From Deroplatys truncata (Eukaryota > Arthropoda > Insecta > Mantodea > Mantidae), in assembly GCA_030765065.1 (NCBI GenBank), contig CM060990.1, forward strand, positions 672,854,118-672,918,117: a stretch of 64,000 nt of DNA, written 5' to 3'. The first letter of the stretch is position 1, and every line of letters starts with the position of its first letter. Position numbers and translations under genes: made by a program. Positions 34,126-44,459 of this stretch are shown piece by piece. Under the pieces are notes generated by a model. That model ran no database searches. It had not been told where the DNA came from and saw only the letters and a program-made list of their open reading frames with translations.

Positions 34126-34844
34126 CCCTTAAGTGCCCATATGCTACTAAACGTCCAGGCATCTCGCCTCTCTGCAGTAAGTGACAAATAGGCAAGTGAC
34201 ACACTTACCTTTTATAGACGGCTTTTACAAGATTGACCACCATTTCGTTTGCGCAAAAGTCAAAACTCTCGGCGAAACATCCTCACGGCTTGGAGGTCTG
34301 GGTTCCTCGAGTTGAACATGGCAACAAACTCCTTCATGGTGTACCCTCTTGTGCAGATGTAGAGTGTGTACAGCCATACACACTGGCCGCACACGTCGAA
34401 GAAAATACCTTGGAGTTGACATTGCTTATAGGTGAAATTAGGAGCATGGGATGATGCAAATCATTTTAAGGATTTTATGAGTGGTGGTAAACCATTCGAA
34501 TGAAAATAGTATGCCAAAGGATTGTTTTTGAAGGTAACAGCTATCCAGTGCAAACCATGCAGATTAAATGAATTCAAATTTACAAAAATTTGTTAAAATG
34601 TGAAGGCAACAACATGTCAGAAGGAAGGAAGCCTTTAAAAGAAGGGATTTTTTTTGCAAAGTATACATTTAAAACTATGCAAAATCGCGTCTTTGTTTAT
34701 CAATTTGGACACTATTACCATATTCACAATACATAAGGCATGTAATAGCTTCAGCTAATTTTTTCTTTAAATTTAAGCTCTAATCGGACGCTACCGCTGG
34801 TGGGCAGGCCACCATGACCTTCCAATTTTTTTTTATTTAGTCAT

Positions 34845-35035
34845 TCATGGACGCTCTTTAACTGCTGTGGTTCTTAGCGTCCCATTCTATATTGGACGTG
34901 AATGGCCGGTAATTTTGCTCAGAGACCTATTTATCAGTCTTGAGGTTGTTTTACGTGCCGCAAATGTATGACACGGGACCACCGGCTTTACTTCCCTTGC
35001 GAAGGAAGCTATGCTAAGGATTTTTACAACCGAAA
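34845..35035 (+). repeat. Dispersed repeat R, copy 1
   Basis: Shares most of its length with 48060-48275 in the same orientation (ggttcttagcgtcccattct, ttttgctcagag, gaaggaagc, gtgctaaggat or a variant). No coding potential. Possibly a SINE or the non-coding part of a LINE. It ends where Polinton sequence begins. Confidence 0.88.
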
Positions 35036-35049
35036 AAATGATCCGGTAA

Positions 35050-36010
35050 AGAGTGTTTGGTATGCCAAAGTGGAGTCTTTTTCGTGGCTTGTGTCTAGGG
35101 ACAGTCCCTCCGAAGGTGTTTGTTGCGTTTAAATACAGAGCAAAATTTGTGGGTTTAAAATTTTAAAATTCAAAAGGATTTGAATCAAATGTTTCAGAAA
35201 AATTGTTATTTTTGTTCATTCCGAACAAGACTCTATCAGTAAAGGGCCCCAACACGGCATTGTAGATGGATATGGTACTCTAACCGGGGCCGACGGTAAA
35301 AGGCCTTAAATCGACACGAATGAAATTGTATATTACATAAGCGTTCAGTAATGCTTTCAAATGAGATTGTACAATGCTAGGAGAGGCTTTAACTTTTGTA
35401 ATATATAATGTTGCATCCTGGAAGTGAAATTTTGCTTTTGGATCCGCAGTTTCGCTAAGCAAATAGAAAAATTCTTTAGATTTTGTTAGTTTTACATGGT
35501 CGTTTACTTCAGGAAGAAGAAGCATGGAAACGTTAAACGAATCACCATGTAATTTACCGTACATTATAAAGATTTTGGAAGTTTTGCTTTTTCCCCACGG
35601 TTCCTTCCAACACAAGTTTGAATCTCCGGCTGCCAATGTTCCTTTCTTTCTTACATCATTTCCCGTAAGTCCAGGAAGGGCGTTGTCTATACACCAAAAA
35701 CTATTTTTGGGATGACTCTTGGCGCCATCCTGGCCATAAGTTAACACGGTCTCCAGATAACACCTGTAATTGTACAAATCCTCACAAGGGATGATGGAAA
35801 ATTCATTTAAAGATACGCTTAATTGACTAATCAATGAATGTAACAAATTGTTAACCCACGTAACTTTTTCATCTGCCAAGTCTGTTCCGTCAAGTTTCGT
35901 GAATTTACCTTTGACCATTAGATAGAAATTTAAATCTATGTAGTGCTCTTTGTCTCCTGGAACAACATATTCCAAAAAAAATTGCTCTACGGGTGAAGTG
36001 GGTTTTTACA
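35050..36010 (-). pseudogene. Polinton major capsid protein, fossil
   Basis: The readable core contains PGDKEHYIDLNFYLMVKGKF, NNLLHSLISQLSVSLNEF and YNYRCYLETVLTYG, matching the conserved segments of the double-jelly-roll capsid protein of Polintons (annotated in many animals as F54H12.2-like). Shorter than the usual intact protein; broken. Confidence 0.85.
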
Positions 36011-36323
36011 AGCCTTGGACATTTCCTACAACCGCCGATTGCAGTGGTTTCTTTGCAAAAATATGAAATTCCGGCTTAATTATGATACTGCCCCTCAATA
36101 ATCTGCATAGAATGTACTGTAGCTAAGACTATTTAAGAACAGATGTCTCTTTGCATTCGAATTTTTAAAGAGCTTTCTTAATATGTTTGTATGTTCTGGT
36201 TTTACCTTTGCCTCGTTGAAGTCTGCTAGCAAAGTCTGTTGTAGATTCCGTGATTCTATTTGCCACAATGTCTTTGATTTTGGTACCTGGTTGTTTGGTG
36301 ACTATATCGCTAAGAATGTTGGC

Positions 36324-36512
36324 TCACGTAGCGAGGGCTGTATTTACGAGAGCTCTGCAGAAGAGAATGGGTTTAAGGATTCTAAAGAGGCCAAGAAAAC
36401 TGCCCAATCGCTGCCCTTGTTGCACGTAAGGATTCCCGACGAAAATGGGCCCCATGAGGTGCCCAAGACGTCCCCCATTCTGGTTTACATAGTAAGCTGT
36501 CAGAGTATCCAT
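36324..36512 (-). pseudogene. Polinton pX-like small protein, fossil
   Basis: Reads GNPYVQQGQRLGSFLGLFRI, the Gly-rich amphipathic segment typical of the small capsid-associated protein found between the capsid genes in Polintons. Its place next to the major capsid gene supports the call. Confidence 0.7.
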
Positions 36513-37053
36513 TGATGAATGTGTTATTTACAGGTGCACAAATCAATGAATATTAAATTCCCACCTGTTGCTCCACACCCATTCCGCGATGGCTAACGCT
36601 GTCGAGCGGGCGCAGTTTACTGTGTCGATGAAAACTACATTTGGAAGTATGTTTTATTTTGATATTTCAGCCAAGATCCTCAAACCGATGGATGATAAAT
36701 TGGAAAATAAACTTTTCGGGGGATCTTCCTTTAACAAAATAAAGGCCATTGGGTATTGTCTCTATTCTAGTTTGATACCCATGTCCTCCCAGGCAATACC
36801 GAGAAACTTATTTGTTAACCAATTATTGGTCTTTTGCGCCTTTGCAGTAAGCGAGTCCCAGGGGCATGTTGGGGCCTGCAAATCATGAAGAATGACTTAC
36901 GGCGACACATTCACGGTTGCCACAGTCCGTTCGTTAACAATAATTTTCTCCTCCGAATCGAAAAATCCTTCAAATCCTGCGGAGTAATTCTTGAAGGCAA
37001 CATTAATTATTGGAATTAATTGTTCCTTCACACAAGCCGTGTGTTGGACAGAG

Positions 37054-37180
37054 TTGGAAAGGTAGAATCAGATGACTGAAAAATTCAATGCCATAGCCGG
37101 GATTTGAACCACCGTAGATCCGTGGTTCAAATCCCGGCTATGGCTTTGAATTTTTCAGTCATCTGATTCTACCTTTCCAA
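37054..37180. repeat. 127-bp near-perfect palindrome, tRNA-like
   Basis: Arms 37054-37112 and 37122-37180 (59 nt each) are reverse complements with one mismatch, around a 9-nt centre (cgtagatcc). Each arm carries a box-B-like ggttcaaatcccggc reading outward from the centre, followed by tttgaatttttcagtcatct. The same tRNA-like family occurs in the foldback at 47576-47790. Confidence 0.97.
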
Positions 37181-37257
37181 ACATTAATTATTTTAAATGT
37201 AGTACCACCACTGTTGGTTTTATGCTACTTCTAAGTCACCAAATTTGGTTACTAGTT

Positions 37258-37581
37258 CTATAGTGATAGTTCGAAGAACATTTTTTTTTCTACAGGTACG
37301 TAGTATATTTTATTAGAAATGTGCTGACTAGAGAAGGATGGAAATTTAGTTATCCTTAAACAGCGAACGTAAGCGTCGTCTATTAATTGAAGTTCTATTA
37401 TACTACAGTAGACATATATGGTTTCTGTGTCGATAACGAATTGAAATCCTATTTCTCTACGCGTTCTCAGAAAGAGGGTTTTAATGTCGTTTTTTACTTC
37501 AACAAATATGGTGTTATTGGCAAGCTTATAAACAACTAAACTATGCAGAGAATTTTTTATTGTGTTTAAAAGGTCACCCAA
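37258..37581 (-). pseudogene. Polinton minor capsid protein, fossil
   Basis: Contains TETIYVYCSIIELQLIDD and SNKIYYVPVEKKMFFELSL, corresponding to the conserved C-terminal part of Polinton minor capsid (penton-like) proteins. Only a fragment remains. Confidence 0.7.
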
Positions 37582-38349
37582 ACCATAGTATATGCTAGCT
37601 GGAAAATAAATCCTTTCGTAAGACGCAATTTTATTGTTATTATTTTTTTTTTTTTTGTAAAAGTCATATGAATGCTGTTTGCCTTACTGGTTTCGCTCAC
37701 CGGTACCCGATGTGTGGGAACCTATTCTTTCTTAGAGGCTTCCAAGTCCGGTGTCTCCTTTTGATGCGACATGAGATATCCCTCAATCTCGGTCAGTAAA
37801 AGCTCTTTTAAATCCTCGTCTATAACTCCATCCTTTATGGTGGTGTATAGATGCTTAAACCGATTAAATTTCTTCTTATCAAATACAATTCTTCCCGCTG
37901 TGATTATAATCAGGTTTTTGTCTAGTTCGCCAGTTTAATTTAAAGTGTTTTCTTCTAAGCATTCATAACGATAATTCGGCTAAAACAACCGCACATTCAT
38001 GCGGTCTAAATTAACCGAATGCGCTAAGTCATTTCTAAAACTTGCCAGAGAATTACCTGGGTACAAATTACTACTAGTATGGCTCAAGAGCGTGACGAAA
38101 AATTCAACCCTTCAGATTTTTAGCATTAATCCAGGCTATCAAGCTCAGGTACGTATCCTTTACACTTGACAAGAAATTGTTTAATACCCCTAAACACTCA
38201 GTTCTTCAATATTTTATCTAATTTTAAAACAGTGTTGTTGTTGTTTTTTTGCTAATTTAACGGGTGTGAGTTCGTAGCTGTAGAGTTAAACTTTGACGGG
38301 TTTTGTTGGCATCTTCAAATTCATAGACCGGTTGAGGTGAATGTTTAAT

Positions 38350-38935
38350 AACCTTAGTAATTTTAAGAATTTGCGTGGAATACTATTGTTCCAAACATTT
38401 GGCAAACTTAATCGTTTCTTTGCCTATCCTAACCGTTTGCCGCGGTGTAAATTTAACAGGTCCGTCTCTCATTCTGTCCCAATCTTCTTTTAATTTTTTC
38501 TATACTTGCAGAATATATCTAGGATTAACATCAGAGTGTGCCATAACCATAGAGGAGTGAATTATGTTGTAAGTGTTGACAAATTTACTCAACACATCAA
38601 CGTATCGGTAAGAGTTTCTATGCATTGAAATATTTAAAAATTTTTGTCTTCAATTTGCAAATGAATCGTTCAGCCATGGAGAATTTTTCGTCTGGATTTA
38701 AACATACCTGATGTTCGATCCTTTTCGTTTTAACAGTTTTTAAAAACTTGACCCAAAAAGTTCCTTTCCCTTATCAAATCTCACGGATAGATGTCTGACA
38801 GTACTCAAAATGAAAGCAAAAGTCGTAGCTGTGACAGAGCTACACAATGATTTTAATGGTTCTACGTGCACGTATATAGAAGAACAACCCACGCAAGTTA
38901 AAAAAAATTGGTTCCGTCGTTCCATTTAGACAGGC
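38350..38935 (-). pseudogene. Polinton integrase, fossil
   Basis: Minus-strand readings include FFLTCVGCSSIYVHVEPLKS, SVRFDKGKELFGSSF and MHRNSYRYVDVLSKFVNTYN, matching the retroviral-type (rve) integrase core of Polintons. Broken. Confidence 0.82.
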
Positions 38936-39984
38936 TCTGAAGATCTGCGAAATCAATTTCCCAGATGTCATAATGTGGTTTGCAGTATAAAAAAGTTTCT
39001 CTGAAATCCTCCTCTAGTTGGTTTGTGCAATGTGTAGGCATCTTGCTGTAAGAGCCAGTCTTAAGGTCTTCCTCCTTCCATTTTTGTTAAGAATATTGGA
39101 GATTTTAGAGAACGTGGTAAATGCATCAGGTTTAACGGATCATAGGAGTGTTTTTATACATTGTGTTTATACGTGGTCAAAATGTGGAAAAGGCATCGGG
39201 ACTTAACGGATCATAAGAATGCTTTTTATACATTTGGCTTCTATATGGTCCATTGCTCGGCCTCAATGTCCTTTTAAGGAAATTATTTCGCTATTACCTC
39301 CGTGTACATCTTTCCCATACTGGATTTGGTCTGATTAAAAGGTTCGTTATTTTGCAAATGACCATTCGTTAGCAAAAGTATTTGTTTATATTTATTTATA
39401 TCTGTTGAAGACACAGCAGACATGTTAACATTTTTTCTCGTTAACAGCACCCAAAGCTCTTTCGTACCCTTAAAATGTGCATCTTTAATGTAAAGGTTAT
39501 TGTTTTCATAGAGCCTTCAGTTTTAGAGTTTCCCTCGTTATCTCTACAAATGCCAAAAACACTGACAATAGCACAAGAAGTGTGTAAATATGGAACCAAA
39601 TAGGGTCCTGCAGGATAACCGAATTTTCTTTTGTAAATTTTTCAAACTCCTGTTTCTCTTCCTTTCTTAAATCAACTACCCTTGATGGGGCGCTGCTTTC
39701 GTAAACCTCCTCCTCGTCGTCGTCGAAGGAGGAGGAGGAGAAAGCTAACTCTTTCCTGACAGGTGGCGACGGTGGCGGCTGCGATGATGGTGACGCTAAA
39801 GGTGTTGAGGGGTGGCAACGGCACGGCGACGTTGGCGGCAGCTTGATCTTCTTTTAAAGAATGCCTTGTATGGATATCTACTATTTTCTTATCTTTCCTT
39901 TTCTTCCTCTTCCAGGCGTAAGCGTTTAAATGTTCTTGGGAAACCAATAATAACTTTTGCAACATTAGGATTTCATTAAATGCG

Positions 39985-40254
39985 TTAATCCCACAAAGAC
40001 AGCCGACAGCAAAGGTATAAAAAAAAACCACCCTTTTGTATTATACATTTTCCTTTATCGGAAACGCTTTCCTTTTCATTAACCGGTCCTCTATGGGAAT
40101 TTATGTATTCTTCGAGTTTCCTTTTTGAACAATTATTTGATTTGCAATTACCATTCAGAACATTCAAGGTACATTGAAAGATTGTATATACTAAATCCTT
40201 GGGGGCCGTCTGTAATATGACATTTCGTAATTTAGGTTTGACTTTATGAAGCAC
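39985..40254 (-). pseudogene. Polinton PY-like small protein, fossil
   Basis: Reads KPKLRNVILQTAPKDLVYTI, then a basic stretch and CIIQKGGFF. The pattern of a leucine/lysine helix followed by a (V/I)QKGGF tail is a recurrent small ORF of animal Polintons. Function unknown to me. Confidence 0.7.
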
Positions 40255-40635
40255 CTGTAACAGATTATAATTCGATTCTACGCACTTGCTAATTCTTTTT
40301 TAAAGGCACGTAGTCTGTCGTAGGATCATCAGAGGGAAATACAGGGTGAAGCATTTAAATTGACACTGTGCAATATCTCCAAAACTAAGCGTTGTAGAAA
40401 CAAAAGTCTTGATAAAAGTTGCTTGATATTATGGGGAAAGTAAATACCATTGGTCGTGTTTTGTTTGGAGGACGTTATGGTGGTCATTTAATTTTTACTT
40501 TCTCTACTACGTATAGTAAGTAGGGGAAGTATTGTATTCCACCCAAAAATTCGATACCGAGATTTCACCGGAAATATATGTTTTGAGACCCCCTGAATCC
40601 AAAAAAAAGAATTTTTGGTAACATGTCCTTGTGTG

Positions 40636-40668
40636 TTCTTGTGTGTGTATGTGTGTGTGTGTGTGTCT
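40636..40668. repeat. (GT)n microsatellite
   Basis: gtgtgt run with one ta interruption. Confidence 0.95.
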
Positions 40669-40943
40669 GTGAACAGCATAACTCAGAAAAGAACAGTCGG
40701 ATAAACACCAAACCTGGTATTTAGTTTCAGTATCTTCCAGAGATACGACACGAAAGTTTTCGAGAAAATCCCCCCACCCCAGATTACCCTTTACATTGAA
40801 CATTTTTCGAAAAGTTTACTTTTCTCAATAATGGCTCTAACGATTTTGATTAAAATATCATATTTTTAAGATATTTTTATGACAAATGAGATGTATATCT
40901 CGAATTTTCTGGGAATAACTCCAAAAGTCTCTCCACTCTCATT

Positions 40944-40946
<3 letters not shown>

Positions 40947-40981
<35 letters not shown>

Positions 40982-40988
40982 CACACGC
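40947..40988. repeat. (CA)n microsatellite
   Basis: acacac run with two cg interruptions toward the right end. Confidence 0.95.
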
Positions 40989-41159
40989 CACTGCATTCGC
41001 CCGCACTATTTACACTACTTACACTGTTCAGTTGCCGCTGGTTGTCCGATGGTCAGTGCCTGCTTGATTCGTTCGGAGGTAGGCGGCCCCTCCTGTAGGT
41101 TTTGCGTGGCCGTGAGTCAATGGGGGTGGGCGCGCAAAGCGTCGAGCGGCGGTTCAGTG

Positions 41160-43310
41160 TGTTTAAAAGACTTTGATTCTTTTATTCTTTGGAGGATTTG
41201 GTTCGCCGCTGCCGAATTTTGAGATTAGAGTGTATGTATGTTGTCGTATGCGCGCCCACGTGGTGGTGGCTCGTTTTTGCAACGATTCTGTGATACATGG
41301 CGTGCAGAGTTCGTTGTGAATTTGCTGGTTGGAGGTAAGGATTGGGGGTCGGAGTATTTTCCGAAGTGTTAGGTTTTGTATTGTTTGGAGCTTTTTTAAC
41401 ATTGTTTGGGATGCATTAGCCCAGGCCACACATGCGTAAAGCATGACAGAGAGGATAAAAGATTTGTACAAAATGAGCTTGGAGCGGGTCTTTAACTCTT
41501 TTATTTCTGAGGACGGGGGCGCACATCTTCAAGCGTTGCCGCCCTCTGTTGGCTGTATCAGTGAGGTGGGCATTCCAAGAGAGTCCGGCTATCTAACGTG
41601 ACTCCTAAGTACTTCACTTGCTGTCGACATTGCAAAATTTGATCACCGACCGAGAGGTCCATAGCCGGAAGGTTCAGCTTCTTTGAAAAATAAATGAGCT
41701 GGCAGTTGTTTGCATTAATCTGGATTTTCCATTCATGGAGCCAAGAAAGGAAGTAAGTATATCGCTGCATCTCTAGGAGGCCAAAACGTGGATTTTGATG
41801 GTGATTGTAAATTGCAGTGTCGTCAGCGTACATGGCGACCTTGCATCGGGCGTCCACAGGGAAGTCGTTTGTGAAAAGAATGTAAAGGAGGGGGGAGATG
41901 AATGCCCCTTGTGGTACGCCTGCCCGCATAGCTCGCTCACGTGATGAAGAGCGACCCACCTGGACGTAGAAGCGCCGATTTTCTAAAAAGCTGTAAATCA
42001 AGTACAGGTAATTTTGGAGGCCGGGAAAGTTGCGGTGTAGTTTGTAGATCAGGCCATCGTGCCAGCACCGATCGAATGTGGCTTCTACGTCCAAAAATAA
42101 GCCAACTTTGAAGCCCCATTGTTGAATTGTTCGGTGACGTCATCAACAAGTCTTAATAGTTGTAAATCAGTGAAATGACCTTTTCTAAATCCAAATTGAG
42201 CATTACAAATTTCAAGTAGCTCTGAGATTTGTTTTTTCAGCCGAAAAAGTAAAAGTCTTGCGAACAATTTTCCAATGTTGGACAGAAGACTAATGGGCCT
42301 GTAATTTTGAGGGTGCCTGGTACTTTTCCCTGGCTTTGGGAGCATAATAACCTTGGCTCGTTTCCAAGTGTTTGGGAGGTAACTGCTTCTCAGGCAGGCA
42401 TTGGGAATTTTTGTAATGTGTGTCCGGGCCGGCGGCTTTCCCATTAGACAGCTGCTTAATGGGTTTGAAAACTTCCTGAGGTGTGATGTGTGTTAGCGGT
42501 TGCTCGTGCTTCCGCGCCACCCAAGTTTGTACCCAGATTTGCACTTGTTGCTCTTGTGTTGGGTTGGTGTTGTGCTCGGTAAATCCGTCTTCTAGACAAC
42601 CGCAAACAGCTCGGCTTTCTCCTCGGAGGAGAAGTGCAGGCCGAGGTGAGTGTGGAGTGCCTCAGTGCCAGTGTTAACGATTGTGGAGGTGTTACATGCC
42701 CTTAATAATTTCCACAAAGAATTGTCCGAGTGGGTGGTACTCAGTATTTTGTTTTCCCACTGTTCAATTTTGTTTAATCTAATTTGTTGTCGAATGGTGT
42801 TGCTTAGTCAATTTGCTGGCATTTTGACCTCGGGTTGGCGGGTTTGCCTCCAGAGCCTCATCAAGCGTCGCCGCCTGGCAACGAGTTGCTCCACTTCGGG
42901 GTACGTGCAGAAGCTGGGTGGGCTTGAGGTCTATGCGGTAGCGCTTCGCTTGCCTGTGTGCAGTGAAGCGGTAAAGTTTTCTATGGCGGCGTCAATTTCC
43001 GCTTCGCTGCGGTATGATAGCCTGGGCTTCGCCATCTTGTGCATTTCGACTGTGTATTTATCCCAATTTATTTCTGCGCGTTTTGCAGATCTGGGTGCCT
43101 GAGCTGTGATGGCACCACAGATTTCGAAATGCTCTGGAAGATGGTCGGAGTCCAGGCTATGATAGACATTGAAAATTTGTTAGATTGCCGCATTTTTTTG
43201 TTTAAACGAAGTCTAAAACCTCAGGGTCAAATTGACCTGTGCAGTACCAAAAAGTGGGGTAAAGGGGTGCGTGTACCTCTACATAGTCATGTTCAATTAA
43301 AAAATCTACC
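41160..43310 (-). mobile_element. Jockey-clade LINE, 5'-truncated and decayed
   Basis: Minus strand from 43310 downward: endonuclease tail (SLDSDHLPEHFEICG), the basic linker typical of Jockey (EVEQLVARRRRLMRLWRQTR), RT motifs KAAGPDTHYKN, NYRPISLLSNIGKLFARLLL, AQFGFRKGHFTDLQLL, LDVEATFDRCWHDGLIYKL, AGVPQGAFISPLLYIL and YADDTAIYNHH, and a C-terminal region (MLYACVAWANAS, PPKNKRIKVF) ending at about 41163. ORF1 and most of the endonuclease are absent. Confidence 0.92.
41163..42600 (-). pseudogene. Jockey reverse transcriptase, broken
   Basis: Open pieces 42290-42544, 42085-42444, 41558-42094 and 41163-41471 lie in shifting frames, so at least three frameshifts separate them. The catalytic YADD is intact. 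The first palm motif reads FLDVEATFDRCW, with Thr where Jockey elements usually have Ala/Lys-Ala. Similar length to a complete Jockey RT plus C-terminal domain. Confidence 0.9.
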
Positions 43311-43859
43311 AGGATAATTTTTTTCTAATAGTTTATTTATTAATTGTGGTAAAGAATTTTCAAAATAATTTACAGGATTTTGATTTTCTGGAAGGGATTT
43401 ATTTTGATAAGATAACGAGGATCTTGAGAATTAAAATAAGGATACTGTTTTCTTTCTTGCTTTAAGATTGTTATGTTTTCTATATTTTTTAAAAAAGACA
43501 AAGATTTTCAACCTAATGATTGTAAAATATGTAGGTATAATTAGTTAATATATTTAAAACCTTTACTTGCATCGTGGATAATCACTGCGATGAAAGCTCT
43601 CTTGCAACACGTAAAAGGTTGATGATTTTCCTTGCAGTATTGCGTTTTTTATAGCAAAGACACGCCTTTCTAATAGATAATTTCAAGGGCAGGTCTGACT
43701 AAAGGATGTAGTCGAATACGCCTAGATAAAAACCACGAGCAGAAACCATCGGCCGGAGTTGTCTAGGTAAGCATAACTTGTTCAGTATTTGTAATTGCAT
43801 TATTCTTAGCTTTAAAACAAAATATTCAAACAAACCGGTCCTTGCAGATAATGGAGCTA
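43311..43859. other. Intergenic, no gene seen
   Basis: AT-rich spacer between the Jockey element and the dUTPase-like remnant, with no recognisable feature. Confidence 0.55.
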
Positions 43860-44154
43860 GCAAAGAAATTTTAAATGCTTGGTAACCAGAAGTTAATTAG
43901 CATAAAGGACTTGAAACTTAACTTTCAATATGCAACAATTAAATCTGAAAACGTTTTAAACGAAGTACGGAAGTAATGTATTGCTGACATTAAAAGAAAA
44001 TGACAAAGATGTAGCTGTCATTGCATATTTTCCTAGAAAATATACAGATGCATTTTCTGATTTACACGCTGCGAAAATAAATAATGGGACGCTAATTGCC
44101 AAACTTACATACCTTGGAACATCAACTGCAGGAATTTATAATTTGTCTTTGTAA
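43860..44154 (+). pseudogene. Small ORF remnant upstream of dUTPase
   Basis: Readable pieces ISIKDLKLNFQYATIKSENV and ENDKDVAVIAYFPRKYTDAF then GTLIAKLTYLGTSTAGIYNL form one diffuse domain that I cannot name. Its place directly before the dUTPase-like frame suggests both come from one virus-like element. Confidence 0.4.
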
Positions 44155-44175
44155 AAATTGTGTTCTTTTCAGAAA

Positions 44176-44432
44176 ATGGCAACGATATTGTATTTTACTA
44201 AACTTACAGGAAGAGCGTTCACACCGTCTCGTGCAACTCCATGCAGTGCTGGGTTAGACTTGTATTCTACATTCACGTATACATTAAAAACAGTGTTAAG
44301 ACAGTGAGAACTGACATAGCTGTTGAAATTCCTGTTGGTTACTGCGGAAGAATTGTCGGAAGATCACGATCAGCACGGTTTAATTTCTTATCCATTGGTG
44401 GAGATGTGAAATGTAGTAAGTATTGTATTTAA
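44176..44432 (+). pseudogene. dUTPase-like fossil fragment
   Basis: From MATILYFTKLTGRAFTPSRA the sequence runs into PCSAGLDLYS (dUTPase motif I) and PVGYCGRIVGRSRSA (motif II). dUTPases hydrolyse dUTP to dUMP and are encoded by hosts and by many DNA viruses and virus-like elements. Only the N-terminal half is recognisable. A truncated host gene or an exon of one cannot be excluded. Confidence 0.7.
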
Positions 44433-44459
44433 TAATCATCTTAATAAGTATTTTAAGCT

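Larger units (their letters stand above)
31876..34844. other. Intergenic, no gene recognised
   Basis: Mixed-composition DNA without a recognisable coding region. It holds two long trinucleotide microsatellites (32658-32701 and 34049-34125). ORFs of 65 to 79 residues overlapping them are poly-Ile readings of the repeats. Confidence 0.55.
35040..40330 (-). mobile_element. Polinton/Maverick fossil
   Basis: A minus-strand cluster of Polinton-type genes: major capsid, a Gly-rich pX-like small protein, a minor capsid protein, integrase and a short basic PY-like protein. Family-B DNA polymerase, packaging ATPase and terminal inverted repeats were not found, so the element is incomplete as well as broken in many places (on the order of ten). 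Degradation suggests an old insertion. A tRNA-like palindrome (37054-37180) lies within it, and repeat R abuts its left edge. Confidence 0.87.
40331..41159. other. Spacer with dinucleotide repeats
   Basis: No gene seen. (GT)n lies at about 40636-40668 and (CA)n at about 40947-40988. Confidence 0.65.

Noticed and set aside
34845-35035. Repeat R as a tRNA gene or tRNA SINE
   Set aside because: No box A/box B pair was found in the part shared by the two copies.
35524-35715. Plus-strand ORFs over the Polinton region
   Set aside because: They are antisense to recognisable capsid sequence on the minus strand.
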